From the NCBI GenBank assembly GCA_947498325.1, contig CANMKE010000038.1, positions 1-44,736 on the forward strand: a stretch of DNA of 44,736 bases, written 5' to 3'. The DNA is from an uncultured Persicobacter sp. (GTDB lineage Bacteria > Bacteroidota > Bacteroidia > Cytophagales > Cyclobacteriaceae). Of the stretch, positions 1-6,468 are shown one piece after another (within the stretch, counting starts at the first letter, position 1; the number at the start of each line of letters is the position of its first letter). The position numbers and the translations under genes are program-made. The notes under the pieces were generated by a model. The model did not search any database and was not told the DNA's origin. It was given only the letters and a program-made list of their open reading frames with translations.

Positions 1-75
1 TTCCAGAGCGGCCAAATGGGACGGACTGTAAATCCGTTGTCTTCGACTTCGCAGGTTCGAATCCTGCTCCCCCCA
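1..75 (+). tRNA. tRNA-Tyr (GTA), 5' end truncated by window edge
   Basis: This is identical, base for base, to positions 317-391 of the complete tRNA-Tyr downstream. Only the seven 5' acceptor bases lie outside the window. The anticodon loop CTGTAAA gives anticodon GTA. The long variable arm typical of tRNA-Tyr and the GGTTCGAATCC T-arm are intact. It heads a Tyr-Gly-Thr-Tyr cluster. Confidence 0.95.
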
Positions 76-95
76 CATTGCTTAATCGCATATAA

Positions 96-168
96 GCGGG
101 CGTAGCTCAGTTGGTAGAGCGACAGCCTTCCAAGCTGTAGGTCGCAGGTTCGAACCCAGTCGCCCGCT
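96..168 (+). tRNA. tRNA-Gly (TCC)
   Basis: The cloverleaf is complete. Acceptor GCGGGCG pairs with CGCCCGC, the anticodon stem ACAGC/GCTGT encloses loop CTTCCAA (anticodon TCC, reads GGA/GGG), and the T-arm is GCAGG-TTCGAAC. CCA is not encoded. It lies 20 bp after the first tRNA-Tyr. Confidence 0.96.
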
Positions 169-177
169 CAAGATTAA

Positions 178-249
178 GCCGAGGTAGCTCAGGGGTAGAG
201 CGCTTCCTTGGTAAGGAAGAGGTCGGGAGTTCAATTCTCCTCCTTGGCT
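178..249 (+). tRNA. tRNA-Thr (GGT)
   Basis: Acceptor GCCGAGG pairs with CCTTGGC through one G-T pair. The anticodon stem CTTCC/GGAAG encloses loop TTGGTAA, anticodon GGT (reads ACC/ACT). CCA is not encoded. In many bacteria a Tyr-Gly-Thr tRNA string is followed by tuf; here a second tRNA-Tyr follows instead. Confidence 0.96.
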
Positions 250-309
250 CATTTACAAAACAATCGGTTTTGTTCAATTTTATTGATCACACTTTTATAG
301 TGTAGTTCT

Positions 310-391
310 GGGGGGATTCCAGAGCGGCCAAATGGGACGGACTGTAAATCCGTTGTCTTCGACTTCGCAGGTTCGAATCCTGCTCCCCCCA
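310..391 (+). tRNA. tRNA-Tyr (GTA), complete second copy
   Basis: This is a full-length class II tRNA. Acceptor GGGGGGA pairs with TCCCCCC, the anticodon stem ACGGA/TCCGT carries anticodon GTA, and there is a long variable arm. It is identical to the truncated first copy over all shared bases. A strong terminator follows directly, so this is the last gene of the cluster. Confidence 0.96.
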
Positions 392-395
392 CTTT

Positions 396-426
396 AAGCA
401 TCTTTATTTTAAAGATGCTTTTTTTT
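396..426 (+). terminator. Intrinsic terminator of the tRNA cluster
   Basis: The stem AGCATCTTTA/TAAAGATGCT (10 bp) has a 3-nt loop and is followed by an uninterrupted T-run. It begins five bases after the last tRNA-Tyr. From here to 612 I see no gene. Confidence 0.9.
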
Positions 427-612
427 GCACTTTACTTTCCTGATTTCATTTTTTGTCGCATATACCCAAACCGTTAAACTTATTTATTTGACTTCAAACT
501 ACGACACCAAAACGGCGTTTAAAGGCTTAAAACAGCTATTTCCTGAAATTTTAGATTTTCAGCTATTCTTGAAGTGACGAATTCAGCAATGGTACTTTCA
601 GCATATAAACAA

Positions 613-706
613 AAAAAGAGGCTTCCGCCTCACTCCTTTCCGGCTTCCTGCCTTCCAATGCTGTTGGAAAACAAGCTGCTGAATGAAGTTAAGCGACAGC
701 CTCTTT
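613..706. repeat. 94-bp target-site duplication, left copy, containing a minus-strand terminator
   Basis: This is identical to 2358-2451 over all 94 bases. The two copies flank the insertion sequence exactly and are read as its target duplication. The segment contains GAGGC-TTCC-GCCTC (618-631) next to an A-run at 611-617. Read on the minus strand this is a short GC hairpin followed by T7, a typical intrinsic terminator. The ends AAAGAGGCT (615-623) and AGCCTCTTT (698-706) are inverted repeats, and TTCCAA...TTGGAA forms an internal hairpin. Confidence 0.9.
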
Positions 707-2357
707 CCTGTTTTCGCCATCGGGACACCCAAGTCAAAAATTGAATAATTCCGCCAATTTCACCTGCTCTGGTTGCAACAAAAGTACTTTGTTTATTTTG
801 CTGCCATCTGGTAGTGGAACTTGAATTTCATAGATGCTTCGAGCAATTTTGATTGCCTGTTCAGGACTTAGCCCAGCCTCCTTAATATTGAGCTGTCTCT
901 CCAACTCTTTATGTACCTTATATGCAACAAAGGAAATGCAGATATGACTCTCAATTCTTTTTTGGATCCGATGGAATATTGGTCTAATTTTTAAGTCTGT
1001 CTTCGAAATACGAAAAGCTTTTTCAATTTTCCATAGTTCTCCATAATTAGCAATGATTTCATCAGAATCACCCTCTACGTTTGTTAAATAGCCTTTTAGA
1101 CCATCCCACTTACCATCTTCTTTGAACTTCTCTTCATCTAACTGAACCTTGACCTCGCCCTCAAGCTTTAAATATTTGTTATAGTCTCTGTTATTGATGT
1201 TAGACTTCGTAAGCTTCCCTGAAGCAATATTCTTTTTGAGCTTATCAAGCCCTTTCTGTCTGTTTTTGCCATCCTTTTTGGCTCTTTTGTCAGAATATGT
1301 AATAATCAGCCTTAATCCATCAGGTTGAGCTATTTCAGCAGACTCTCCATTACTCAAAGTCAAGTTTAATATTTGGTCTTTGACTTCCTTGTTCATGTTC
1401 TTAATTCTTGCTCCGAGAATAAATCCGTAGCCTTTATTAAGTAGTTCTTTTACATTTTTATTCGACATAAGTCCTGAATCAGCAACAACTACCAACTTGG
1501 TAATATTATATTTATTGCAGAACTCATCCACGATAGGTAACATGGTATGCCCCTCAAACTTATTACCTTCAAATATTTCGTAAGCAAGTGGATAACCACC
1601 TCTACTAACCAATAAACCCAGTACAATTTGCGGGTTTTGATGTTTCCCCTCTTTTGAAAAGCCTGTTTTTCTTAAATCATCTTGATGATCTGTTTCAAAA
1701 TAAAGAGTGGTAACATCATAAAATGCAATATTCACCTCGCCTTCTAAAACTCGTTTTGAGTGTTCGAAGCTAAGATGTTGTAATATCTCTTTATACTCAG
1801 AATGAACTTTATCCATTAGCCTGTAAACAGTATTGACAGACACATTCATTCCGTGATTTAACGACCAATGCTCTGTCGTCGCAAGCTTACTTACAGGATA
1901 TTCAATGCGTGAAAATACTAATCTCCGAAATAAGAGACCACCGACAAGATTAAAGCCTATTCCATCATAAATGGAATTTAGAAGAAGGTCAACGCCAACT
2001 GATTTGACTTGATCTATTTTGTCAAGGACCTGTTCAGTTTCGGCTCTTTGATTATCGAAATTAATGGCAACCTGACCAGTCTGACCATGAATCCATTGAT
2101 TTGCTTCATTTTTAAGTGCTAAAATCTCGTTTGGGTCAGCCGATGAGCCAAAAGTCTTAACAACTTTGTACTTTTTTGAGGATTTCTGGATGACTTGGAC
2201 ACTAATAGTACCACTTTTATTGAGTTTTTCACGCACAAACATGCCTTAAATTAGGCAAAATTTAGAAACGGGACACCCACTTTTGATCTATTTTTCTTGT
2301 AATTAATTGATTTATAGATCGTAATAAAAATCAGTCAAAAAAGGTGGCGAAAACAGG
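707..2357 (-). mobile_element. IS1634-family insertion sequence (1651 bp)
   Basis: A single transposase gene (734-2242, minus) is bounded by terminal inverted repeats. The left end reads CCTGTTTTCGCCA (707-719) and the complement of the right end reads the same 13 bases (2345-2357). Directly outside lie perfect 94-bp direct repeats. Long, variable target duplications are a documented peculiarity of IS1634 and IS1549, so the repeats fit the family. Inside, the 11-mer CGGGACACCCA occurs in direct orientation at 721-731 and 2269-2279, bracketing the transposase; it is nearly palindromic and may be a transposase-binding site. No passenger gene is present. With intact ORF, ends and duplication, the insertion looks recent. 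Confidence 0.88.
734..2242 (-). CDS. IS1634-family DDE transposase
   Basis: This 502-residue protein is the transposase of the surrounding insertion sequence. It has the RNase H-like DDE layout of the IS4/IS1634 group. The first Asp is D176 in FYDVTTLYFE, followed by the family-typical DDLRKTGFSKEGK stretch. The second Asp is D255 in VVVADSGLMS. The catalytic Glu is most likely E407 in the segment YGELWKIEKAFRISK, which matches the Y-(2)-R-(3)-E-(6)-K style signature. The N-terminal MFVREK followed by a short beta-rich segment is also typical of the family. The reading frame is full length and uninterrupted, so the enzyme is probably active. It ends 27 bases from the left end of the element. 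Confidence 0.93.
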   Translation of the reverse strand: MFVREKLNKSGTISVQVIQKSSKKYKVVKTFGSSADPNEILALKNEANQWIHGQTGQVAINFDNQRAETEQVLDKIDQVKSVGVDLLLNSIYDGIGFNLVGGLLFRRLVFSRIEYPVSKLATTEHWSLNHGMNVSVNTVYRLMDKVHSEYKEILQHLSFEHSKRVLEGEVNIAFYDVTTLYFETDHQDDLRKTGFSKEGKHQNPQIVLGLLVSRGGYPLAYEIFEGNKFEGHTMLPIVDEFCNKYNITKLVVVADSGLMSNKNVKELLNKGYGFILGARIKNMNKEVKDQILNLTLSNGESAEIAQPDGLRLIITYSDKRAKKDGKNRQKGLDKLKKNIASGKLTKSNINNRDYNKYLKLEGEVKVQLDEEKFKEDGKWDGLKGYLTNVEGDSDEIIANYGELWKIEKAFRISKTDLKIRPIFHRIQKRIESHICISFVAYKVHKELERQLNIKEAGLSPEQAIKIARSIYEIQVPLPDGSKINKVLLLQPEQVKLAELFNF

Positions 2358-2451
2358 AAAAAGAGGCTTCCGCCTCACTCCTTTCCGGCTTCCTGCCTTC
2401 CAATGCTGTTGGAAAACAAGCTGCTGAATGAAGTTAAGCGACAGCCTCTTT
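2358..2451. repeat. 94-bp target-site duplication, right copy
   Basis: This is a perfect copy of 613-706, directly abutting the right inverted repeat of the insertion sequence. It carries the same GAGGC-TTCC-GCCTC hairpin (2363-2376), but the adjoining A-run is shorter (five bases) because the IS end replaces the rest. The original site can be reconstructed by joining one copy to the outer flanks ATATAAACAA and CAGTATCCGC. Confidence 0.9.
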
Positions 2452-2479
2452 CAGTATCCGCAGGGAACATGCTATAAGA

Positions 2480-2493
2480 GGTATTTAAATACC
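2480..2493. promoter_or_regulatory. Perfect 14-bp palindrome
   Basis: GGTATTTAAATACC is exactly self-complementary. It lies between the IS target duplication and the MITE-like element, with no gene start nearby, so an operator role is not supported. It may be repeat debris. Confidence 0.3.
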
Positions 2494-2549
2494 ACATGAT
2501 TATTTTATGGCCCACAGGTGATCGTTATTTGAGGGAATTGCTATTCGTA

Positions 2550-2737
2550 GGGCTGTCGCACAACTCAGCTCTCTGCATTTAGTGCAAAATTTTATTTCGT
2601 GAGCTGTACGGATGCATCTATGTGTGTATCCAAACCACACAAAATTTATGATGATTCGGGCAGACACACAGGTCAGCCCATACAGTGACAAATAAAATTT
2701 CGTGGGACAAAATCAATTTATGGTTATGCAACAGCCC
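2550..2737. mobile_element. MITE-like palindromic element or degraded IS ends (188 bp)
   Basis: The ends are imperfect inverted repeats: GGGCTGTCGCACAA (2550-2563) against the complement of 2724-2737, GGGCTGTTGCATAA, 12 of 14 identical. GGGCTGTTGCA-type ends are common in IS elements. Inside is a second inverted pair: 2587-2611 (AAATTTTATTT then CTGTACGG) against the complement of 2678-2700 (AAATTTTATTT then CTGTATGG). There is no convincing coding capacity. Part of the right half (2672-2706) recurs at 40225-40260. No clear short target duplication was found at the edges, so boundaries are tentative. Confidence 0.5.
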
Positions 2738-2800
2738 CATAGCGCCATCCCGCGTATTTTGAAATACTTTTGCAGCACTTTTGAAGTACCGCAGCGGGCA

Positions 2801-3679
2801 TTAGTCAGGAGCGGTAAGGTAAGGTTCCATATGAATCGTTACCTCCACATCGAGTTTATTGGCCAGTGCACGCTCCATTTCTGTTACCATATCATGCGCC
2901 TCAATCAACGACAAGTGCTTGGGCAGACGAGCGTGAAGGGTCATCTCCTTATGTTCCCCATAGTCATGCACATGCACGTGATGAACATCCACCGAAGTCC
3001 CTGCAATATTATCGCAGATATTGGAAGCCTTCTCTACCAGTTCAGGGCGGACATCCTGCCCCAAAAAGTGATTGATGTTCTCTTTCAAAATTTCTATGGC
3101 GGAAAACAGAATCACAATTCCTACCCCAATGCCGAGCACACCATCGAGCCAGCTGAAATATTGACCGAGCCAAATCCCGATCAGGACCACCAACGAGGTC
3201 AGGGCATCGGAACGGTGGTGCCATCCGTCGGCTTTCAGTGCAGAAGAATTGTACTTCTTCGCTACATAAAAGCTGATTTGAGCCACCAGCTCTTTCACCA
3301 CAATCGAGGCAATAGTGACATAAATTGCCCATTCGGAATAATTAGGGTGCGATTGATGGTAGAGGGCTTCAAAGCCTTCAAAACCCAGCAACACCCCCAC
3401 GGCCAGTAACATCCCTCCGATGGTCAGGCTGGCAAGAATTTCTGCTCGTCCATGTCCAAAGGGATGGTCCCCGTCGGCAGGTTTGGTGGCCAGCTGCAGG
3501 CAGAGCATCAATATCAGGGACGACAGAGAATCTGAAAGCGTATGCCAGGCGTCGGCAATCAGGGCAATGGAGTTATCGGCAGTACCGACATAATACTTGA
3601 CAGCAAACAGCAGTAAGTTCACCCCGATGGAAAGGGCACTCACTCCTATTAGCCACTGTTTCTTTTGATATTGCTTCAT
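2801..3679 (-). CDS. Cation diffusion facilitator (CDF) metal exporter
   Basis: This 292-residue inner-membrane protein of the CDF family exports divalent cations such as Zn2+, Fe2+, Co2+ or Cd2+ by proton antiport. About six membrane segments are visible. Two family metal-site motifs are present: DAWHTLSD (D43, H46, D50) in TM2 and DGWHHRSD (D151, H154, D158) in TM5, plus the loop motif DHPFGHGR (71-78). The His-rich C-terminal cytoplasmic domain (VDVHHVHVHDYGEHKEMTLH) is typical of the dimerising regulatory domain. The start lies three bases after the stop of the NlpC/P60 gene, so the two are very probably co-transcribed. The exact metal cannot be read from the sequence. Confidence 0.92.
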   Translation of the reverse strand: MKQYQKKQWLIGVSALSIGVNLLLFAVKYYVGTADNSIALIADAWHTLSDSLSSLILMLCLQLATKPADGDHPFGHGRAEILASLTIGGMLLAVGVLLGFEGFEALYHQSHPNYSEWAIYVTIASIVVKELVAQISFYVAKKYNSSALKADGWHHRSDALTSLVVLIGIWLGQYFSWLDGVLGIGVGIVILFSAIEILKENINHFLGQDVRPELVEKASNICDNIAGTSVDVHHVHVHDYGEHKEMTLHARLPKHLSLIEAHDMVTEMERALANKLDVEVTIHMEPYLTAPD

Positions 3680-3682
3680 AAA

Positions 3683-4405
3683 TTAATTTATCAATCTGCG
3701 CACCTCCGCAAGTTGATGCGTCAATCGGTCTTCCTCTACACAATATATCCCTGCAACCGTCAGGCTATCGACACGCACCTTGCCTGAGGCATGGATAATC
3801 TCTCCTTCCTGGGTAACCAGCCCCACATGGTTGATCTTCCCTTGTTCATTGCTGAAAAAAGCAAGATCCCCAGCTTTTCGGTCGATAAATGCGACCCCGC
3901 TACCAAGCTTCACCTGCTCACTGGCATCTCTCGGAATGGCATAGCCCCCTATCGCATAAGCGAGCTGCGTAAGGCCAGAACAATCAATGCCTGCCATGGT
4001 TTTGCCTCCCCACTGATATGGACAACCCAACAAGCGGTAAGCCCAGCCAGCAATCAGGTCAGCATCCCATCTTTTATCTTTTACCTTAATTAAAGAGGCA
4101 TGTTCGGGCTTTGGTTCAGAAAAAGTTGCCCCTGCCATTATAAAGGCTTCTTCGAGGCGAACCATAGGTTCAAAAAGAATATATTCCCCCGCCTGTGGCT
4201 GCTGCTCGGTGGCAAAATGCTGGCGATGGTCAATCCACCCTTCATATTGATCCTGCAACGACTGGATCTGTATCCATTTGCCTTCTTTGGCGGTATCCAT
4301 CACGCGGTAGCCCTCTCCGAAAAGCAACTGGGTAACCTGCTCTGCGGCATCGCTGGCGGTGGCTCTTACTGGAACAATTGGTAATTGGCATTGTCCGTAA
4401 TTCAT
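3683..4405 (-). CDS. NlpC/P60 family cysteine peptidase (C40)
   Basis: This 240-residue protein is a predicted cell-wall gamma-D-glutamyl-diamino acid endopeptidase. Residues 1-65 look like an SH3b-type domain and about 110-225 form the NlpC/P60 fold. The catalytic Cys is C142 in GIDCSGLTQLAY, followed by H193 in INHVGLV and a third polar residue H205 in IIHASG. This domain order matches the dipeptidyl-peptidase VI/YkfC type that trims or recycles peptidoglycan peptides. No signal peptide is visible, so it may act in the cytoplasm on recycled peptides, or the true start could lie elsewhere. It is three bases upstream of the CDF gene and 172 bases downstream of smpB, with the smpB terminator between. 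Confidence 0.88.
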   Translation of the reverse strand: MNYGQCQLPIVPVRATASDAAEQVTQLLFGEGYRVMDTAKEGKWIQIQSLQDQYEGWIDHRQHFATEQQPQAGEYILFEPMVRLEEAFIMAGATFSEPKPEHASLIKVKDKRWDADLIAGWAYRLLGCPYQWGGKTMAGIDCSGLTQLAYAIGGYAIPRDASEQVKLGSGVAFIDRKAGDLAFFSNEQGKINHVGLVTQEGEIIHASGKVRVDSLTVAGIYCVEEDRLTHQLAEVRRLIN

Positions 4406-4545
4406 GCTGTTGATTAGTTTGATTAAATGAATGAAATAGTAGTTGATGACATAATGCTGATAAAAGCCCTGTGGTCACTGAGCCCATCAACGCTCATTGC
4501 GTAGGCACAAGGCATTACGATCAGCTACTGACTAAAATTGGAGGT

Positions 4546-4577
4546 AAAAAAAAGGTGAGGATTCCCCCACCTTTTCA
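4546..4577 (-). terminator. Intrinsic terminator of smpB
   Basis: On the minus strand, directly after the smpB stop, AAAGGTG and CACCTTT form a stem around a short loop and are followed by a run of T. This separates smpB from the downstream NlpC/P60-CDF operon. Confidence 0.8.
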
Positions 4578-5054
4578 TCAATATTTTACACGCTCCAAAT
4601 CGCGCTTCACGTCTTTGTCTTTAATGGTCGAGCGTTTGTCGAAAAGCTTCTTACCTCTCGCCAGTGCAACCTCCACTTTGGCCAGCCCTTTGCCAGTCAA
4701 GTACAAGCGCAACGGAACGATCGTCAGCCCTTTCTCGTCCATTTTCTGCTCCCATCTTTGCAGTTCTGTTTTATTCAGCAACAGTTTCCGTTCGCGGGTA
4801 TCCTGATGGTTTTCACTGTTCCCGTGTGAATAGGGGCTGATGTGCATATGTCGAACAAACAACTCCCCTTTTTGAAAAACACAGAAGGCATCGCCGAGGG
4901 TTACCTGCCCCTCACGAATCGATTTGATCTCTGAGCCTTTCAGTACAATCCCTGCGGAAAGTTTATCGATCACCTCATATTCATACCTCGCCTTGCGGTT
5001 TTTGATATTGATATTGTTACTGAATCTATCTTTTTTATTCTTTTGCTTCGCCAT
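4578..5054 (-). CDS. smpB: SsrA-binding protein SmpB
   Basis: This 158-residue protein binds tmRNA and delivers it to stalled ribosomes for trans-translation. It has the conserved oligonucleotide-binding beta-barrel, with the family motifs GIVLKGSEIKSIREGQ and GDAFCVF near the N terminus, HISPY, RERKLLL, and the C-terminal tail GKKLFDKRSTIKDKD that enters the ribosomal decoding centre. The ATG at 5054 (MAKQKNKKDR) gives the usual length; an in-frame ATG 33 bases upstream adds eleven atypical residues and is rejected. The 205-bp gap to tsaD holds no convincing gene. Confidence 0.97.
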   Translation of the reverse strand: MAKQKNKKDRFSNNINIKNRKARYEYEVIDKLSAGIVLKGSEIKSIREGQVTLGDAFCVFQKGELFVRHMHISPYSHGNSENHQDTRERKLLLNKTELQRWEQKMDEKGLTIVPLRLYLTGKGLAKVEVALARGKKLFDKRSTIKDKDVKRDLERVKY

Positions 5055-5259
5055 AAAAAAATCAATGGTTAATATTTTCGTCCCCAAATTACTAATGGTA
5101 AACGCATATCAAATAATAGTCTTTTGTCTTGTCCACAGCCAAATGAAATCTATCGGATTAAAGCTGACGATCAAGGCTTTACTGAAAAGCAAGCCGATCA
5201 ACCTCAATAAGATCATCCTTTACACGCCATTTAACCGCAGCCAATAAAATAAACGAATA

Positions 5260-6267
5260 TTAAATACTCATTCTCGGATCAGGAGAAACGGACTGTTCGC
5301 AAAACTCTCCCGCCTCATATTTGTAATGCGCCGCAATGGCAATCATACCAGCATTATCAGTACAATATTCGAAATCGGGAAAATAAACCGTCCAGCGGCT
5401 TTTTTTCGCTTCTTCTTCCAATGCCTGACGCAGCCCTTTGTTGGCAGAAACCCCTCCTGCAATCGCAATATGGGGAACTTTCAATTCTCGGCTTGCCCGC
5501 TTGAGTTTTTGCATCAGCATTTTAATGAAAGTAAACTGAATACTTGCACAAATGTCATTTAAATTCTTCTCAATGAACTGTTCATCTTTACGTTTTTCAC
5601 GCTGCAAGAAATACAAAATTGCCGTTTTTATTCCACTGAAGGAATAATTGTAACCTTCCATTTCAGAAACAGGAAACTCGAACTTGTGCGGGTCCCCCAA
5701 TTGCGCATACTTGTCGATCATCGGCCCACCAGGATAGGGCAAGCCCAACAGCTTGGCCGACTTGTCGAAGGCTTCCCCGACGGCATCGTCCTGAGTTTTC
5801 CCAACCACTTCCATGGTCAGGTGGTCTTTCACTAAAACAATCTGGGTGTGCCCACCACTCACGGTCAAGCACAGAAATGGAAAGGGCGGGCGTGGCTCAT
5901 CGATAAAGTGCGCCAAAATATGTGCCTCCATATGGTTCACCTCTATCAGTGGAATATCCAGCGCCAAAGCCATCGACTTCGCATAGGCCGTACCCACCAG
6001 CAAGGCGCCGAGCAAACCTGGCCCACGGGTAAAACCGATCGCCGTCAGTTCCTCTTTGGCAATTCCCGTTTCACGGAACGCCTGCTCCACAACAGGAATA
6101 ATATTCTGCTGATGCGCCCTTGAGGCCAGCTCGGGCACTACTCCGCCATATTCTTCATGTACTTTTTGCGTGGCCACAACATTATTCAGTACCACCCCAT
6201 CGCGTACGATAGATGCGGAGGTTTCATCACAAGATGACTCTATGGCTAAAATGGTGATATGTTCCAT
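5260..6267 (-). CDS. tsaD: tRNA N6-adenosine threonylcarbamoyltransferase
   Basis: This 335-residue ASKHA-fold enzyme transfers the threonylcarbamoyl group from TC-AMP to A37 of ANN-decoding tRNAs (t6A synthesis), working with TsaB, TsaC and TsaE. The iron-binding motif HMEAH (H112, H116) is intact. So are the N-terminal ILAIESSCDET motif, the SGGHTQIVLV segment and GGVSANKGLR near the C terminus. Length is normal. A TATCTTTG -7 element lies about 80 bases upstream on the minus strand. It is divergent from the TamB-like gene, an arrangement I recall from other Bacteroidota. Confidence 0.97.
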   Translation of the reverse strand: MEHITILAIESSCDETSASIVRDGVVLNNVVATQKVHEEYGGVVPELASRAHQQNIIPVVEQAFRETGIAKEELTAIGFTRGPGLLGALLVGTAYAKSMALALDIPLIEVNHMEAHILAHFIDEPRPPFPFLCLTVSGGHTQIVLVKDHLTMEVVGKTQDDAVGEAFDKSAKLLGLPYPGGPMIDKYAQLGDPHKFEFPVSEMEGYNYSFSGIKTAILYFLQREKRKDEQFIEKNLNDICASIQFTFIKMLMQKLKRASRELKVPHIAIAGGVSANKGLRQALEEEAKKSRWTVYFPDFEYCTDNAGMIAIAAHYKYEAGEFCEQSVSPDPRMSI

Positions 6268-6346
6268 TTATATGTATTTGGATTCCCTGGGGGAAAATAA
6301 AACTCTTCTTCTCTCGGCGTTCAACGCCATTTTCTTGGACAGTTTG

Positions 6347-6354
6347 CAAAGATA
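6347..6354 (-). promoter_or_regulatory. -7 element of tsaD promoter
   Basis: The plus-strand CAAAGATA reads TATCTTTG on the minus strand, a perfect Bacteroidota TAnnTTTG -7 box. No clear -33 TTTG is seen at 18-21 bases upstream. The predicted leader is about 75 nt. Confidence 0.5.
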
Positions 6355-6443
6355 ATCAATGTATTGCCGAATTCATAACAGCACAAAGTTGATAAAGCGT
6401 GTTAAAATTATCTTTGAAGGGCAAAAATCCACATTTTTTAGCC

Positions 6444-6451
6444 TATTTTTG
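6444..6451 (+). promoter_or_regulatory. -7 element of tamB promoter
   Basis: TATTTTTG fits TAnnTTTG. It ends 17 bases before the ATG at 6469, implying a leader of roughly 13 nt. It overlaps the alternative GTG start at 6451, which argues for the ATG. Confidence 0.55.
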
Positions 6452-6468
6452 TGCAACACTGCTTATTC

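Noticed and set aside
1-391. Duplicate tRNA-Tyr copies as attL/attR of an integrated element
   Set aside because: The identical copies flank only two tRNA genes and no integrase; the duplication is better explained within the tRNA cluster.
613-2451. Composite transposon flanked by two 94-bp elements
   Set aside because: The flanking copies are in direct orientation, perfectly identical and contain no transposase; a target duplication explains them more simply.
2500-2691. 63-codon minus-strand frame
   Set aside because: It lies inside the MITE-like inverted repeats and is best explained as repeat DNA.
2702-3409. 235-codon plus-strand frame over the CDF exporter
   Set aside because: It is antisense to a gene with intact metal-binding motifs.
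5142-5247. Short basic plus-strand frame between smpB and tsaD
   Set aside because: Only about 34 codons, no promoter or ribosome site, and a short frame exists on the other strand too; not distinguishable from chance.
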